Part shown: piece after piece, positions 24,363-33,981 of the stretch | Layout of the letters: each line of letters starts with the position of its first letter | How positions within the stretch are numbered: the stretch's first letter is position 1 | Source of the DNA: Candidatus Caccoplasma merdavium | GTDB taxonomy: Bacteria > Bacteroidota > Bacteroidia > Bacteroidales > UBA11471 | Assembly: GCA_018715595.1 (NCBI GenBank) | Contig: DVLI01000005.1 | Coordinates: 29,275 to 93,274 of the forward strand | Direction: 5' to 3' | DNA length: 64,000 nucleotides | Position numbers and translations under genes: made by a program | The notes under the pieces: model-generated | Told to the model about the DNA's origin: nothing | Database searches by the model: none | What the model saw: only the letters and a program-made list of their open reading frames with translations

Positions 24363-26663
24363 TTAGAACGGATAGCCAATGGCCAGGTGGAAGGCCAGGC
24401 TTTTACCGAAACTGTCCATGTTGTAATAGTGCGGCTTGTCGTTGTTGTAGGGGGCATGCAAGCCTATTCCCATGTCGAGGCGGAGTATCAGGAAACTGAT
24501 GTCATAACGCAACCCCACACCGGTACCGAGGGCGATGTCGCGCCAGAAGGTTTTCTTGTTGAGCGTTCCTCCGGGACGGTTCGCCTCGGCTTTGAGCAGC
24601 CAGATATTTCCGGCATCGAGAAAAACGGCTCCATGAAGGTCTCCCAAAATGGGGAAACGCAACTCGACATTGCTTTCGAGCTTGAAGTTTCCCGTCTGGT
24701 CGAGATAGGCATCGGCCTCGTCTTTCGGTGGTGCATAGCTGCCGGGGCCGACGGTGCGTATGGTAAAGGCCCTTATGCTGTTGGCTCCGCCGATGTAGAA
24801 CTGTTCGCTATAAGGCAACACCGACGAATTGCCATAGGCCCAACCCGCCCCCACGAGGAACCGGGTGGCCAACTCCACATCGCCCCACAGGTGTCGGTAA
24901 TACCGGAAATCGGTCGTGGCCTTGGCAAACTGGGAGAAGGGTATGCCGAGGAATTTTTTCTGCCCTTGGGTACCCGGTACGACCCATGACAACAGATTGC
25001 CGGCCGTGGAGACCGAGGTCTGCCAATAGATGTGGTTCCAATCATGGCGGCCCAATTTCTTGTCGAATCGATAGGTATAACCCACGGTGGGTATCAACTG
25101 GTTGCGGAAACTCAGGGCAATGGCCGGATTCTCTTGCAGGGTACTGTCGAAAGAGGCGGTCGAGTTCATCAGGTAATTATAACCGATTTTGGGTAGTTGC
25201 AGGGTGTGCGAACTCACCTCGGAGGTCTGGAAGTCGAACGCGAACGAGGTATTCAACGACATCATGCGGAAATATTGCGGGCGGTTCATCAACTCGGCAC
25301 TGAGCTGCACCGTTGTCTTGCCGCCGTAACGGCGCTCGACCCGGGAATCCCAAAAGAGAGCCGAGGGCAGGAGGCGGGGAAAGGCCAACGAGGCTTTGAG
25401 CCCGAACTCATAGGAGTTGAGCAACGACGACTTGGTGGCGGAGGCCTGCCGTTTTCCCGTCTGCCACTCATACGAGCCCGTGAGTTCGAGCGACAACCGT
25501 TCGCCCCCGCCGAAGACGTTGTTGTGAGCCAAACCGAAGATGACCCCGGGGCCGATAAAGCTGTTGGTCGAAGAGGTGACATTGGCCTCGAACCACGCCT
25601 CCATGGGCGTATCCATGGCCGCATCGAGGGTGATGTCGAGTGCATCGGAGAGCGTATCGGGTCGGGATACCGCGACGTTGACATAGCGGAACACGCCCAT
25701 GCGCACGAGGCTGTTGAGCGACTCGGTCTGCCGGTCGAGGGTATAGAGGTCGCCGGTGCGGAGGGTGATGTTCCGCTCGACAAAGCGTTTCCGTATTTTA
25801 AGCGGAGCCTGGTAGATGAAGGTCACGTTGGAGAGTTCGACCGTATCGACAGCCCCTTGCCCCGAAGCCGACTTCAAGTCGAAGGTTACATGCCCCACCC
25901 GATAGGGCCGCAACGCCTCGGGGGGGAGTTGATTCAATAATTGCAAACGCAACGCGACCTCATAAGAGGCAATCGTCGTATCGGCCAAATAGGAAAGATA
26001 TTCGGGTCGGAAGAAGTAATACCCCCGATTGCGGAGCACCGAGGCAATGCGCGACCGCTCCGAGGCCAAAACGTCGGCCTGATAAATGTCTCCAACCCGA
26101 ATCAGCGAGGAGGTGCGTGTGGAATCGATGAGGGCGGTCAACGGCGTTAGCGGTTCGGGATAGGAAACCGTCTTGTAATGCCACGGCCGGCCATAAGTCA
26201 CGTCGTAGGTGACACGGGCTTTCCGGGGGTTCTTCTTGTTGTAATCGAGCCGGTAGGTCGCCGACGAGGAGAAATAGCCGTAATTGGCCAGTATGTCGGG
26301 GACGACGGCAACCCGCAGGTCGGGCTGCACGGCCGAGATGAGCACGGGCGTCTTGGCAAAACGCTCATAGAACCAGTGTTTAAAGCCTTTGTCCCGTTGG
26401 GGGGTTACATGATTGTAGACCCACAGGCCGAAGGGGAACGGCCAACGCACATAAGGGCTATACAGGGCGTTGTTGGGTTTTACCGAGAGGGCATCGCGCA
26501 CCGCCGATTCGGCATCGGGCAAGAGTTTCACCCCTTCTGCCTCGGGCTCGATGCGCATCTTCTTCACTCCGGTGTAGAGTACCTCCCCATCGCCCAACTT
26601 GCTCGTCGTGTCGCAACCGGCGACGATGAGCAACAACAATACCGACAAAAGGATTTTTTTCAT
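24363..26663 (-). CDS. tamL: TamL-like Omp85 outer-membrane lipoprotein
   Basis: A 766-residue Omp85-superfamily protein. The N-terminus is a lipoprotein signal (LLLLIVAGCDTTSKL; Cys at about residue 18). POTRA-like domains follow (about 30-370), then a 16-strand-type barrel with the conserved surface-antigen motif region YIGGANSIRAFTIRTVGPGSY and a C-terminal LAFHLAIGYPF ending. Omp85 proteins with a lipid anchor that pair with TamB are called TamL in Bacteroidota. The start codon overlaps the end of tamB (ATGA at 26660-26663), so the pair is cotranscribed and probably forms the TAM envelope-assembly complex. The role in inserting outer-membrane proteins or lipids is by family. Confidence 0.88.
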   Translation of the reverse strand: MKKILLSVLLLLIVAGCDTTSKLGDGEVLYTGVKKMRIEPEAEGVKLLPDAESAVRDALSVKPNNALYSPYVRWPFPFGLWVYNHVTPQRDKGFKHWFYERFAKTPVLISAVQPDLRVAVVPDILANYGYFSSSATYRLDYNKKNPRKARVTYDVTYGRPWHYKTVSYPEPLTPLTALIDSTRTSSLIRVGDIYQADVLASERSRIASVLRNRGYYFFRPEYLSYLADTTIASYEVALRLQLLNQLPPEALRPYRVGHVTFDLKSASGQGAVDTVELSNVTFIYQAPLKIRKRFVERNITLRTGDLYTLDRQTESLNSLVRMGVFRYVNVAVSRPDTLSDALDITLDAAMDTPMEAWFEANVTSSTNSFIGPGVIFGLAHNNVFGGGERLSLELTGSYEWQTGKRQASATKSSLLNSYEFGLKASLAFPRLLPSALFWDSRVERRYGGKTTVQLSAELMNRPQYFRMMSLNTSFAFDFQTSEVSSHTLQLPKIGYNYLMNSTASFDSTLQENPAIALSFRNQLIPTVGYTYRFDKKLGRHDWNHIYWQTSVSTAGNLLSWVVPGTQGQKKFLGIPFSQFAKATTDFRYYRHLWGDVELATRFLVGAGWAYGNSSVLPYSEQFYIGGANSIRAFTIRTVGPGSYAPPKDEADAYLDQTGNFKLESNVELRFPILGDLHGAVFLDAGNIWLLKAEANRPGGTLNKKTFWRDIALGTGVGLRYDISFLILRLDMGIGLHAPYNNDKPHYYNMDSFGKSLAFHLAIGYPF

Positions 26664-29600
26664 GGCTGCTGCGATGGAGGGTTCGACGATTGTTGTTTGC
26701 GGGAAGAGCGTCGGAAAAGGTCGGCAAGCCGCGACAGTTTCTTGCGCACGGCAAAGCCCACTCCCGTCTCGGTCACCTCGCCTTCGAGAATGGTCTCCTG
26801 CCCGGTGTGGCGGAATATCTTCAACACCATGTTGTCGCGCCGGTCGAGCTTGTATTCGAGCGCGATGTCGTCGACCAGATTCTCTTTCAATGCCTGTGTC
26901 GAATTATCGTCGGGCGAATAGCTGCCACCGACCACGATGCGCACCCGGTCGTTGAAAAGGTCTTTGGAGAGCTGGTAGGAGTAGTCGGTGTGCGTTGTCC
27001 CGTCGGCTTCGCCACGGCTGTTGATGCCGAAACTGAGGTTGACGTTTTTGAGGTTGTTCCGCGACCACTTGTTCAACTCATTTTGCAGGAACTGGTTGAG
27101 CGGGTTGCCCGAGAAGAGGTCGCCCTGTGAGGCGCTGGGACCCGTATAGGCATTGTAAATGAGCAGGCTCATCGCCTGCGAAGCCCGTTGTTCGGCGGTC
27201 ATGGAGGTGAGCTCGTTCTGAATGGTCATGTCGCCGGGCGCTGCCACATCGAAAACGATGGAGAGATTGTCGAGCGACTGGGTGATGGCAATGGATACCT
27301 GGAACTGTACCGTACGGGTCGAGCCGCCCGAAGCGACATCGACCGACAACCGGTCGATGGCCGTGATGTCGAGCACGGGGTCGGCTATGTCGCCCTCCCA
27401 TACCACCGAGCTGCCCTCCTTGATGGAAAACAGTTTCTGCCCGATAAGCGGGGGCGTGTAGCAGACCGTTCCGCCCGAGAGTTCATAACGGCCGGTAAAA
27501 CGGCTGTCGCCCAGCTCGTTCATCGAATAGGTGAGGCTACCGCCCCCTTGCAAGTCGATGCGGCTGTTCCCGTCGGGAGTAAGTTCCACCGAGAGCGACA
27601 CCGCATTGCCTATGTCGACATTCACCAGCATATCCATACCCGACACCGGTCTGAAAGCGGGCGCAGACTCTACGTCGGCCGTATCGGCAAACGTGGTGAA
27701 GGTCACCATGTCGCCGTAATTGCTGACGCCCGGCAGCGTATTGCTTTCCTGCAAGACATAAGTCGCCTCGGTCCCGTTGAGCAGGACAAGATTCCCGCGC
27801 AACGACAACGCGTCGGTATATCCGCGCACCGATGCGGCGACATCGGCCGCCGCTTTGCCGTAAAGCATCGACGTGCGGTTCTTGGGCAGATTGAAAATTT
27901 CGAAGTTGTGACCGGCGACACGGGCATCGACAAAAGGTCGGGAGAGGTCGGAAACATCGACACGTCCCGAGATGTTCAACGGCTCATTGTTGGGGCCCGA
28001 CAGGCAGAAGGTATCAATCTGTATGCTATTCCCCGCCATCGAGACAACCGCCGGTGAGAAACGGAACGAAGCCCCCACCATCGGTATCACGGCACGTCCC
28101 TCGTCGATGGCGAGCCGTCCGGCAAGGCGGGGTGCGTCGATGCGTCCCGAGACGGACACATCACCCCGCAACCGTCCCTCCACCCTCGCCATGTCGTCGG
28201 GCAGGAAAGCATTGGCCACCGACAGGGGGAACGACGGGAATCGTACCGTCAAATCGAGCGGCTCGGCCGACAAGGTATCGGTATCGTAACGGAGCGCCAG
28301 GTCCACGGCATCGAGCGTATCGACTGCAAGTGCCGCCCCCACCTGCATGAGCGACGGCGAGAGTTGCCGGTAATCGAGGGCAAGAGCCATGTTCCCCACC
28401 CACTTGGTGTTGTAAAATGCCGAGTCGAGACGCACCGTCCCAGCGACCATCGGACGGCCATCGGAGAAATGGGCCGACAAGGCCGTGGAGAGAAGCGCCG
28501 ACACCGGGGGCGTGCCGGGCAAGGTCTGTAAGATGGGCGCCAACCTCAGGTTCTCGACATCGAGATATATCGTGTCGGCACCGGGGTGCGCGCCCGACCG
28601 CAGCGAAAACGACTGAATGTCGTGCTGCAACAGCACATCGGCCGCCAGACGGCCGTCGAAATAGTAATCGATAAAGTTTCCGGCGTTGAGCGACCAACCG
28701 GGTACCCCCAATGTGGGAGAGTCGGGAGCCAACGTCAGGTGCAAAAGGGAATCGGACGCTCGCGCATCGATGTCGAGAACCAATCCCGCCACCTGTTCCT
28801 GGTCACACTGCCGCAAAGCGGCATAAAGTTCGTTATGCCCCACATATCCCGAGACGCCGGCTCGCGCCAACAGCGTCGATGTAGCCGGCGTATTTCCCAT
28901 CTGCACGGCATAACGCAACACATCGTCCTCCTGCCGCAAAGAGGCGGTAAGCGTATCGGCCGCAAACGAGGAGAGCGCCAAACCGTCGACCTGCGCCTCA
29001 AATGCAAAGGGAGCCGCAGAGGAGTTACCCGCCGAGAAGCGGAGAGAGTCGAGCGCGAAGCCGCTCTCCGACAATATTTTCTCGACGACCTGCTCGGGCA
29101 CCAATCGTCCCTGCACCTGAAAATCGGGCAACAGGGCACACAACGCCGAGGGCTTGACCTGCATCGTCCGAAGCGACTGCGCAACCGAATCGCCAAACGC
29201 CGACACGCACGACAGGAACGAATCGATGCCCTGAGACGACGAGAACGCCATCTGCATGCCGGGAAAATCGACCCGGGCGTCGAGCGAATCCTGCAACACA
29301 TCGGCCGTGACGACAACATGGTCGAAAAGATTGTCCATATCAAGGAGATACAGCCCCACCATATCGAACCGCGTCTTTACCGCATATTCGTTTTTATTGT
29401 TGGCCCACGCCCGCACATCGACCGAAGAGGAGATGGTCAATGAATCTTCAACAAGGCGGGCGGTCTTCAAGTCGAGCCGGTCTATCTCCCCGGCAAGGCG
29501 CGCCGTGTACTCGGTCGGTGTCAAAAGACCCGCCAACTGCAAATCGAGACGAGCGGCACTGTCGACACACAGTATTTGTGCCCCCACCCGGCCGGAATCG

Positions 29601-31378
29601 AGCGCGACATCGAGCCCGAAATCCCGGAAGCGGTAGCCCCGGTAATCGAGACTGTCGACATAGAGAGCCGCCTCGGCCTGCATTCGGGGTGAAAAGGGGT
29701 CGGCCCCACGCCCATCGGCCGACAGGGAAAATGTAAGCGGACCGACGCCTTCGTGCGGCAAGAACGCATCGATGGGGAAGTCATGCCACCGGGTCTCCAC
29801 CCGATAGGCCGTGTCGGCAAAGCGATAGGAGGCATCGAGGTCGGCTCTGCCCTGCAAGGCTTCCCAGGCCAACTGCAACCGGGCATCACGGCCATTGCGG
29901 AAAATGACATTGGTGCTCAACGTCATCGAATCGGGCAAAGCAAAACGCGCCGCCGCCTCGGCACCCGCCAAGCGCGGGAGGAAGCCCAACTGATAGAGCC
30001 GTGCCGTGAGAGACGCCTGCGCCAGGAGACTGTCGGCACAGGTGAGCGACTGCACCTCACCGACTGCCGAAAAATCGGCCGTGCCGGGCAACCCGGCATG
30101 GAAACGCGTCAGCCGCAAGTCGTCCAACGCCCCTTCGGCTCCTACCTGCAACGTGAGCGACCTGAAAGGCAGCGCCGACAACAACGTATCGAGCGCAGGC
30201 AGGAACAACTCGACATCACCGAGCCCCGCCTCCATGTCCATCGTCGCCGAGACGACTGCTTCACCGTTCATGGCAAGAGCCGTCGCATCGGCCGCCAAAG
30301 AGGCCGTGAGAGAAGAGTTGCGGGTATCCAGCCGCAAGGCATCGAGCCGCACGGCGGCTGAATCCATCGAAAACGAGGCTTCGCCCCGGTCGACCGCCAA
30401 GCCCGAACGTTCGGTCAACGACAACGAACGCAACCGCGCCGCCACCTCACCTCCTCGGTTATAAACCGAGTCGAGCCGCAAAGACAAATCCTGAATTTCT
30501 ATGAAAGAAGCATCGAAACCCTTATGGGGGGTATGGCCCTTCAATCCGTAAACGACATGCGTATCATCGATGCCGACCTGCCGGGCCATGACCGTCCACG
30601 GAGCCGACGGAGATTCGGTCACGGCAGCAGAGGGTGCGGCGGGTGCCGGCACGACAACGGAGGTATCGGAAAGCATCGACACGCGGCCGCCCTGCAACGA
30701 AAGGCGCTCCACATCGACCCACTGCCGGGACAGGTCGACCGAGGCGCCAAGAGCCTCCACGGCATGAGCTCCGGCCGTGAGGAATGACTCCCGATAGGAG
30801 CCTTCCATTCGATAACCGATGTCACGCAAAGCTATCGAATCGACCACGAACCGGCCTGACAAAGGAGCCGTCGACGACGTATCGACAGCCGGCGGGTCTG
30901 CGGGAAGCCCCAGCGTGAGGGCGACGTCTCCCCCACTCAACGCCAGAGAACGCGCATGGAGGGAGGTTTCGACAAGGTGTACCTTCACGGCCGTGACCGA
31001 GGCACTATCGAGACGCACGGCGATTGAGAAACCGGCCGTATCGGCATAGGCAAAGAAAACGTCCCGGAGCGAAAGCCGGGGTACGGCCGCCACGCCGCGG
31101 AGCAGCGGCATCACCGGCACCTCGGTATGCAGGGCATGCAAGGCACACAAGGTATCCCCGCCGGTGACCACACACACGTCGGAGAGGTCGAGGCGCAACG
31201 GGAAACGCAGACGGAAGTCCGAGACCGAGACCGACATCGCCGAGTCGGACAGCGCGTCACAGGCCGTCTTCACCACCGCCCGCTGCACGGGCGGCACATA
31301 GAGCGACGCCACCACCAGGAACAGCAGTCCGAGAACAGACAGCAGCGTCATGGCCATATATCGAAACAAACGCCTCAT
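26660..31378 (-). CDS. tamB: TamB (DUF490) translocation and assembly module protein
   Basis: A 1572-residue protein anchored by one N-terminal transmembrane helix (about residues 5-27, YMAMTLLSVLGLLFLVVASL). The long periplasmic beta-rich region is typical of TamB/AsmA-like bridges. The conserved C-terminal DUF490 domain covers the last 350 or so residues and includes ELSGGTVCYTPPLIG, FDVAAPGDMTIQNELTSM and LLIYNAYTG. The C-terminus is rich in Ser and Gln. It overlaps tamL by 4 bases. The chosen ATG at 31378 starts right at the membrane anchor; an upstream start at 31504 would overlap the ilvC terminator. It bridges inner and outer membranes by family knowledge. Confidence 0.9.
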   Translation of the reverse strand: MRRLFRYMAMTLLSVLGLLFLVVASLYVPPVQRAVVKTACDALSDSAMSVSVSDFRLRFPLRLDLSDVCVVTGGDTLCALHALHTEVPVMPLLRGVAAVPRLSLRDVFFAYADTAGFSIAVRLDSASVTAVKVHLVETSLHARSLALSGGDVALTLGLPADPPAVDTSSTAPLSGRFVVDSIALRDIGYRMEGSYRESFLTAGAHAVEALGASVDLSRQWVDVERLSLQGGRVSMLSDTSVVVPAPAAPSAAVTESPSAPWTVMARQVGIDDTHVVYGLKGHTPHKGFDASFIEIQDLSLRLDSVYNRGGEVAARLRSLSLTERSGLAVDRGEASFSMDSAAVRLDALRLDTRNSSLTASLAADATALAMNGEAVVSATMDMEAGLGDVELFLPALDTLLSALPFRSLTLQVGAEGALDDLRLTRFHAGLPGTADFSAVGEVQSLTCADSLLAQASLTARLYQLGFLPRLAGAEAAARFALPDSMTLSTNVIFRNGRDARLQLAWEALQGRADLDASYRFADTAYRVETRWHDFPIDAFLPHEGVGPLTFSLSADGRGADPFSPRMQAEAALYVDSLDYRGYRFRDFGLDVALDSGRVGAQILCVDSAARLDLQLAGLLTPTEYTARLAGEIDRLDLKTARLVEDSLTISSSVDVRAWANNKNEYAVKTRFDMVGLYLLDMDNLFDHVVVTADVLQDSLDARVDFPGMQMAFSSSQGIDSFLSCVSAFGDSVAQSLRTMQVKPSALCALLPDFQVQGRLVPEQVVEKILSESGFALDSLRFSAGNSSAAPFAFEAQVDGLALSSFAADTLTASLRQEDDVLRYAVQMGNTPATSTLLARAGVSGYVGHNELYAALRQCDQEQVAGLVLDIDARASDSLLHLTLAPDSPTLGVPGWSLNAGNFIDYYFDGRLAADVLLQHDIQSFSLRSGAHPGADTIYLDVENLRLAPILQTLPGTPPVSALLSTALSAHFSDGRPMVAGTVRLDSAFYNTKWVGNMALALDYRQLSPSLMQVGAALAVDTLDAVDLALRYDTDTLSAEPLDLTVRFPSFPLSVANAFLPDDMARVEGRLRGDVSVSGRIDAPRLAGRLAIDEGRAVIPMVGASFRFSPAVVSMAGNSIQIDTFCLSGPNNEPLNISGRVDVSDLSRPFVDARVAGHNFEIFNLPKNRTSMLYGKAAADVAASVRGYTDALSLRGNLVLLNGTEATYVLQESNTLPGVSNYGDMVTFTTFADTADVESAPAFRPVSGMDMLVNVDIGNAVSLSVELTPDGNSRIDLQGGGSLTYSMNELGDSRFTGRYELSGGTVCYTPPLIGQKLFSIKEGSSVVWEGDIADPVLDITAIDRLSVDVASGGSTRTVQFQVSIAITQSLDNLSIVFDVAAPGDMTIQNELTSMTAEQRASQAMSLLIYNAYTGPSASQGDLFSGNPLNQFLQNELNKWSRNNLKNVNLSFGINSRGEADGTTHTDYSYQLSKDLFNDRVRIVVGGSYSPDDNSTQALKENLVDDIALEYKLDRRDNMVLKIFRHTGQETILEGEVTETGVGFAVRKKLSRLADLFRRSSRKQQSSNPPSQQP

Positions 31379-31502
31379 TCCTCCGCAAATAAAACACGAC
31401 GAATTTACTAAAAAAGAGGTAGCGGAAAGTAGTTTTTCGAAATTTTTCATTTCCCGCTCGGGGAAAACGTCCCACCGGGAAGGTTTGTTTGAGCCGACAC
31501 TC

Positions 31503-31543
31503 AAAAAAATAAGGCAAAGGCCCCGAAGGCCCCGCCTTATTTC
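31503..31543 (-). terminator. Terminator of the ilv operon
   Basis: AAATAAGGC/GCCTTATTT forms the outer stem, with an inner GGCC/GGCC stem. On the minus strand it ends in TTATTTTTTT. It lies 25 bases after the ilvC stop. Confidence 0.85.
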
Positions 31544-31567
31544 CTACCTAATATTAAAAAAAGAGAA

Positions 31568-32614
31568 TCAGTTGTTTTCGGGACGAAGTTTGCGAACCAC
31601 GGCTCCGGTGCGCCACATTTCGCTTTCACGCAGGGCGGCGAGTTCTTTTTCGAGACCTTCGCGATAGTCGGGTTTGCTGTTGGTGTCGATAGAGCGTTGT
31701 GCCTCGTTTCCGCAAGCCACTTCGTTGTAGAGTTTTTCAAAGACGGGTTTCACGGCATCGTGGAACGGGCCCATCCAGTCGAGAGCGCCGCGTTGAGCGG
31801 TTGTCGAGCAGTTGGCATACATCCAGTCCATACCTTTTTCGGCGAAAAGGGGCATCAACGACTGGGTAAGTTCCTCAACGGTTTCGTTGAAAGCCTCGGA
31901 GGGTTCGTGGCCGTGCTCGCGGAGCACTTCATACTGAGCCAGCAGAAGGCCTTGGATAGCGCCCATGAGGGTTCCGCGTTCGCCGGTAAGGTCGGAGTAA
32001 ACCTCTCTCTTGAAAGTCGTCTCGAAAAGATAACCCGAACCTACGCCGATACCGAGCGCGATGACACGGTCCTTGGCACGGCCGGTAGCGTCCTGGTAGA
32101 TGGCATAGCTCGAATTGAGGCCGCGGCCTTGGAGGAACATGCGACGCAGGCTGGTGCCCGAACCTTTGGGGGCAATCATGATGACATCGATGTCGGCAGG
32201 AGGAATGATGTGGGTGCGCTCCTTGTAGGTGATGCCGAAACCGTGCGAGAAGTAGAGGGCTTTACCGGCCGTGAGATAAGGTTTGATGCGGGGCCAAACT
32301 TCGATTTGAGCAGCGTCGGAAAGCAAGTATTGAATGATGGTGGCACGCTTGCAAGCCTCTTCGATTTCGAAAAGGGTTTCGCCGGGTACCCAACCGTCGG
32401 CAACCGCCTTGTCCCAAGTCTTACCGCCTTTGCGTTGTCCTACGATAACATTGAAACCGTTGTCGCGCAAGTTGAGGCTTTGGCCGGGACCCTGCACGCC
32501 ATAACCGATTACTGCGATAACCTCATCTTTGAGGACTTCTCTTGCTTTTTCCAAAGGAAATTCTTCACGGGTAACGACATTCTCGTCAACACCGCCAAAA
32601 TTAATTACTGCCAT
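31568..32614 (-). CDS. ilvC: Ketol-acid reductoisomerase
   Basis: A 348-residue NADPH-dependent enzyme that converts acetolactate or acetohydroxybutyrate to the dihydroxy acid. The N-terminal Rossmann motif is VIGYGVQGPGQSLNLRDNG. KGSGTSLRR lies after the DVIMIAPKG strand. The metal-binding C-terminal helices contain LTGERGTLMGA and the substrate-site region around ANCSTTAQRGALDW. Length is near the short class I type. It is the last gene of the ilvD-ilvB-ilvN-thioesterase-ilvC operon and ends at a strong terminator. Confidence 0.96.
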   Translation of the reverse strand: MAVINFGGVDENVVTREEFPLEKAREVLKDEVIAVIGYGVQGPGQSLNLRDNGFNVIVGQRKGGKTWDKAVADGWVPGETLFEIEEACKRATIIQYLLSDAAQIEVWPRIKPYLTAGKALYFSHGFGITYKERTHIIPPADIDVIMIAPKGSGTSLRRMFLQGRGLNSSYAIYQDATGRAKDRVIALGIGVGSGYLFETTFKREVYSDLTGERGTLMGAIQGLLLAQYEVLREHGHEPSEAFNETVEELTQSLMPLFAEKGMDWMYANCSTTAQRGALDWMGPFHDAVKPVFEKLYNEVACGNEAQRSIDTNSKPDYREGLEKELAALRESEMWRTGAVVRKLRPENN

Positions 32615-32641
32615 TTGTGTTTGTTTTTAAGTATGAAACAA

Positions 32642-33391
32642 TTATATAAATATCACTTTACTGCGGCAAATGATTTCGCCGTCATCTTTTTTCACTTCTA
32701 CATGGTACTCTCCCGCCCCCTTGTCGTCGCAATAGAATTGCAGCGTGTCGCCATAATGGCTCTCGTTGGCATAGGCAATCTCGAAACGTTTCACCCGCCG
32801 GGTCTTGTAGAGGTCGAGCGGGAAAAGGTCGAGTATGTGGTCGATATACTTGATGCTGTTGACATGACCGTTGATGTCGATGTCGCTATACTTGATGTCG
32901 CGTGTCGCAACAGGAGTGGCGGTGGTGTTCTTCACCTTACCGGGACGTTCTATGGGACAAGGCTTATCGCAAATGTAATCGGTAATGCCGCCTTCGTGCA
33001 TGGAGAGCAGGTCGACCGGTTTGCGGGTATCGATGTCGATCATGGCCCATACCGAACGGGCATAGCCCGTAGGTGTCCCCGACGAATCGAGTATGGCAAA
33101 GTCGCGCTCGGTAAAGAGTCGATAGACACTCTCGACCCACGTCTGAATGGTGAATTTCTCGGTCTTGCACGGGGTATCGTCGAGGAACTCCAAGACCAAT
33201 CGCGACAAGACCCAGGTGTAATGGCCTTCATTGATGGTTACGATACCGAATCCGCGGTCGGAGGCATGGAACTCGGCCACATTGAGCAGGAGGTTTCCCA
33301 AGACGCCAATGGACATGTGTCCTCTGAAATCGGAGCAGAATGGCTCTACCACGAAATCATACGAACCGACTTTTTGTTCTTCTGATGACAT
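32642..33391 (-). CDS. Acyl-ACP thioesterase embedded in the ilv operon
   Basis: A 248-residue double hot-dog-fold protein of the FatA/bacterial acyl-ACP thioesterase family. It hydrolyses acyl-ACP to free fatty acid. The first hot dog covers about residues 8-135 and the second 150-245. The conserved N-x-H-x-x-x segment is DIDINGHVNSIKYIDHILD (about residues 167-185), with Asn and His as likely catalytic residues. It lies between ilvN and ilvC; the chosen ATG at 33391 is 9 bases after the ilvN stop. The position suggests a link between branched-chain precursors and branched fatty acid release, which is inference. Confidence 0.88.
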   Translation of the reverse strand: MSSEEQKVGSYDFVVEPFCSDFRGHMSIGVLGNLLLNVAEFHASDRGFGIVTINEGHYTWVLSRLVLEFLDDTPCKTEKFTIQTWVESVYRLFTERDFAILDSSGTPTGYARSVWAMIDIDTRKPVDLLSMHEGGITDYICDKPCPIERPGKVKNTTATPVATRDIKYSDIDINGHVNSIKYIDHILDLFPLDLYKTRRVKRFEIAYANESHYGDTLQFYCDDKGAGEYHVEVKKDDGEIICRSKVIFI

Positions 33392-33399
33392 GACAATCT

Positions 33400-33966
33400 T
33401 CAATTTTCGGCACAACCTTGTTTGGCTCTCAGATAGCGGGCTTCGCGGTCGGCCAAGAATTCATTTACGCGTTCTACGCAACTCTTGGTAAGCGCGACAC
33501 GCCCCGAACGCACAAATTGGAGGACACACCCCAGTTGCTGCAATTCGTCATAGAGAGATGTAATATCTTCTGTGGTCCCGTCCTTTTCGAGTGCCGAATA
33601 GGTGGGATTCACCTCCACGACACGGGCGTTGTAACGGCGTATGAGTTCCGAGACCTTCGGCTCGCGTTCGAGTACGGGAGTCGAGAGTTTGTAGAGGGCT
33701 ATCTCATGCGAGAAAATCTCATCGTCGGTAAAATAATGGGCCTGCAAGACATCGATTTTTTTCTCGATTTGCCGCACGATTTTCTTGATGTTCTCCTCAT
33801 CGACCCATGCGGTAATGGTGTACTTATGCACCCCCTTTATCGAGGAAGCCGACACATTGAGGCTTTCGATATTGATTTGCCTACGGGTGAAAACGGCCGT
33901 AATCTGGTTGAGCAGACCGGCGATGTTCTCGGAGTAGACAATCATCGTATATAATTTCTTGTCCAT
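33400..33966 (-). CDS. ilvN: Acetolactate synthase small (regulatory) subunit
   Basis: A 188-residue regulatory subunit. The N-terminal ACT domain begins LYTMIVYSENIAGLLNQITAVFTRRQINIESLNVS (here about residues 4-40), the binding site for feedback valine in the family. The C-terminal ALS-subunit domain (about 85-170) includes the conserved VVEVNPTYSAL-like region. It activates IlvB and confers feedback inhibition. It starts 15 bases after ilvB. Confidence 0.94.
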   Translation of the reverse strand: MDKKLYTMIVYSENIAGLLNQITAVFTRRQINIESLNVSASSIKGVHKYTITAWVDEENIKKIVRQIEKKIDVLQAHYFTDDEIFSHEIALYKLSTPVLEREPKVSELIRRYNARVVEVNPTYSALEKDGTTEDITSLYDELQQLGCVLQFVRSGRVALTKSCVERVNEFLADREARYLRAKQGCAEN

Positions 33967-33981
33967 AGGTTCTTGATTTTT

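Noticed and set aside
31379..31504. Longer N-terminus for TamB
   Set aside because: It would put 42 residues before the membrane anchor and overlap the ilvC terminator; the ATG at 31378 sits at the anchor.
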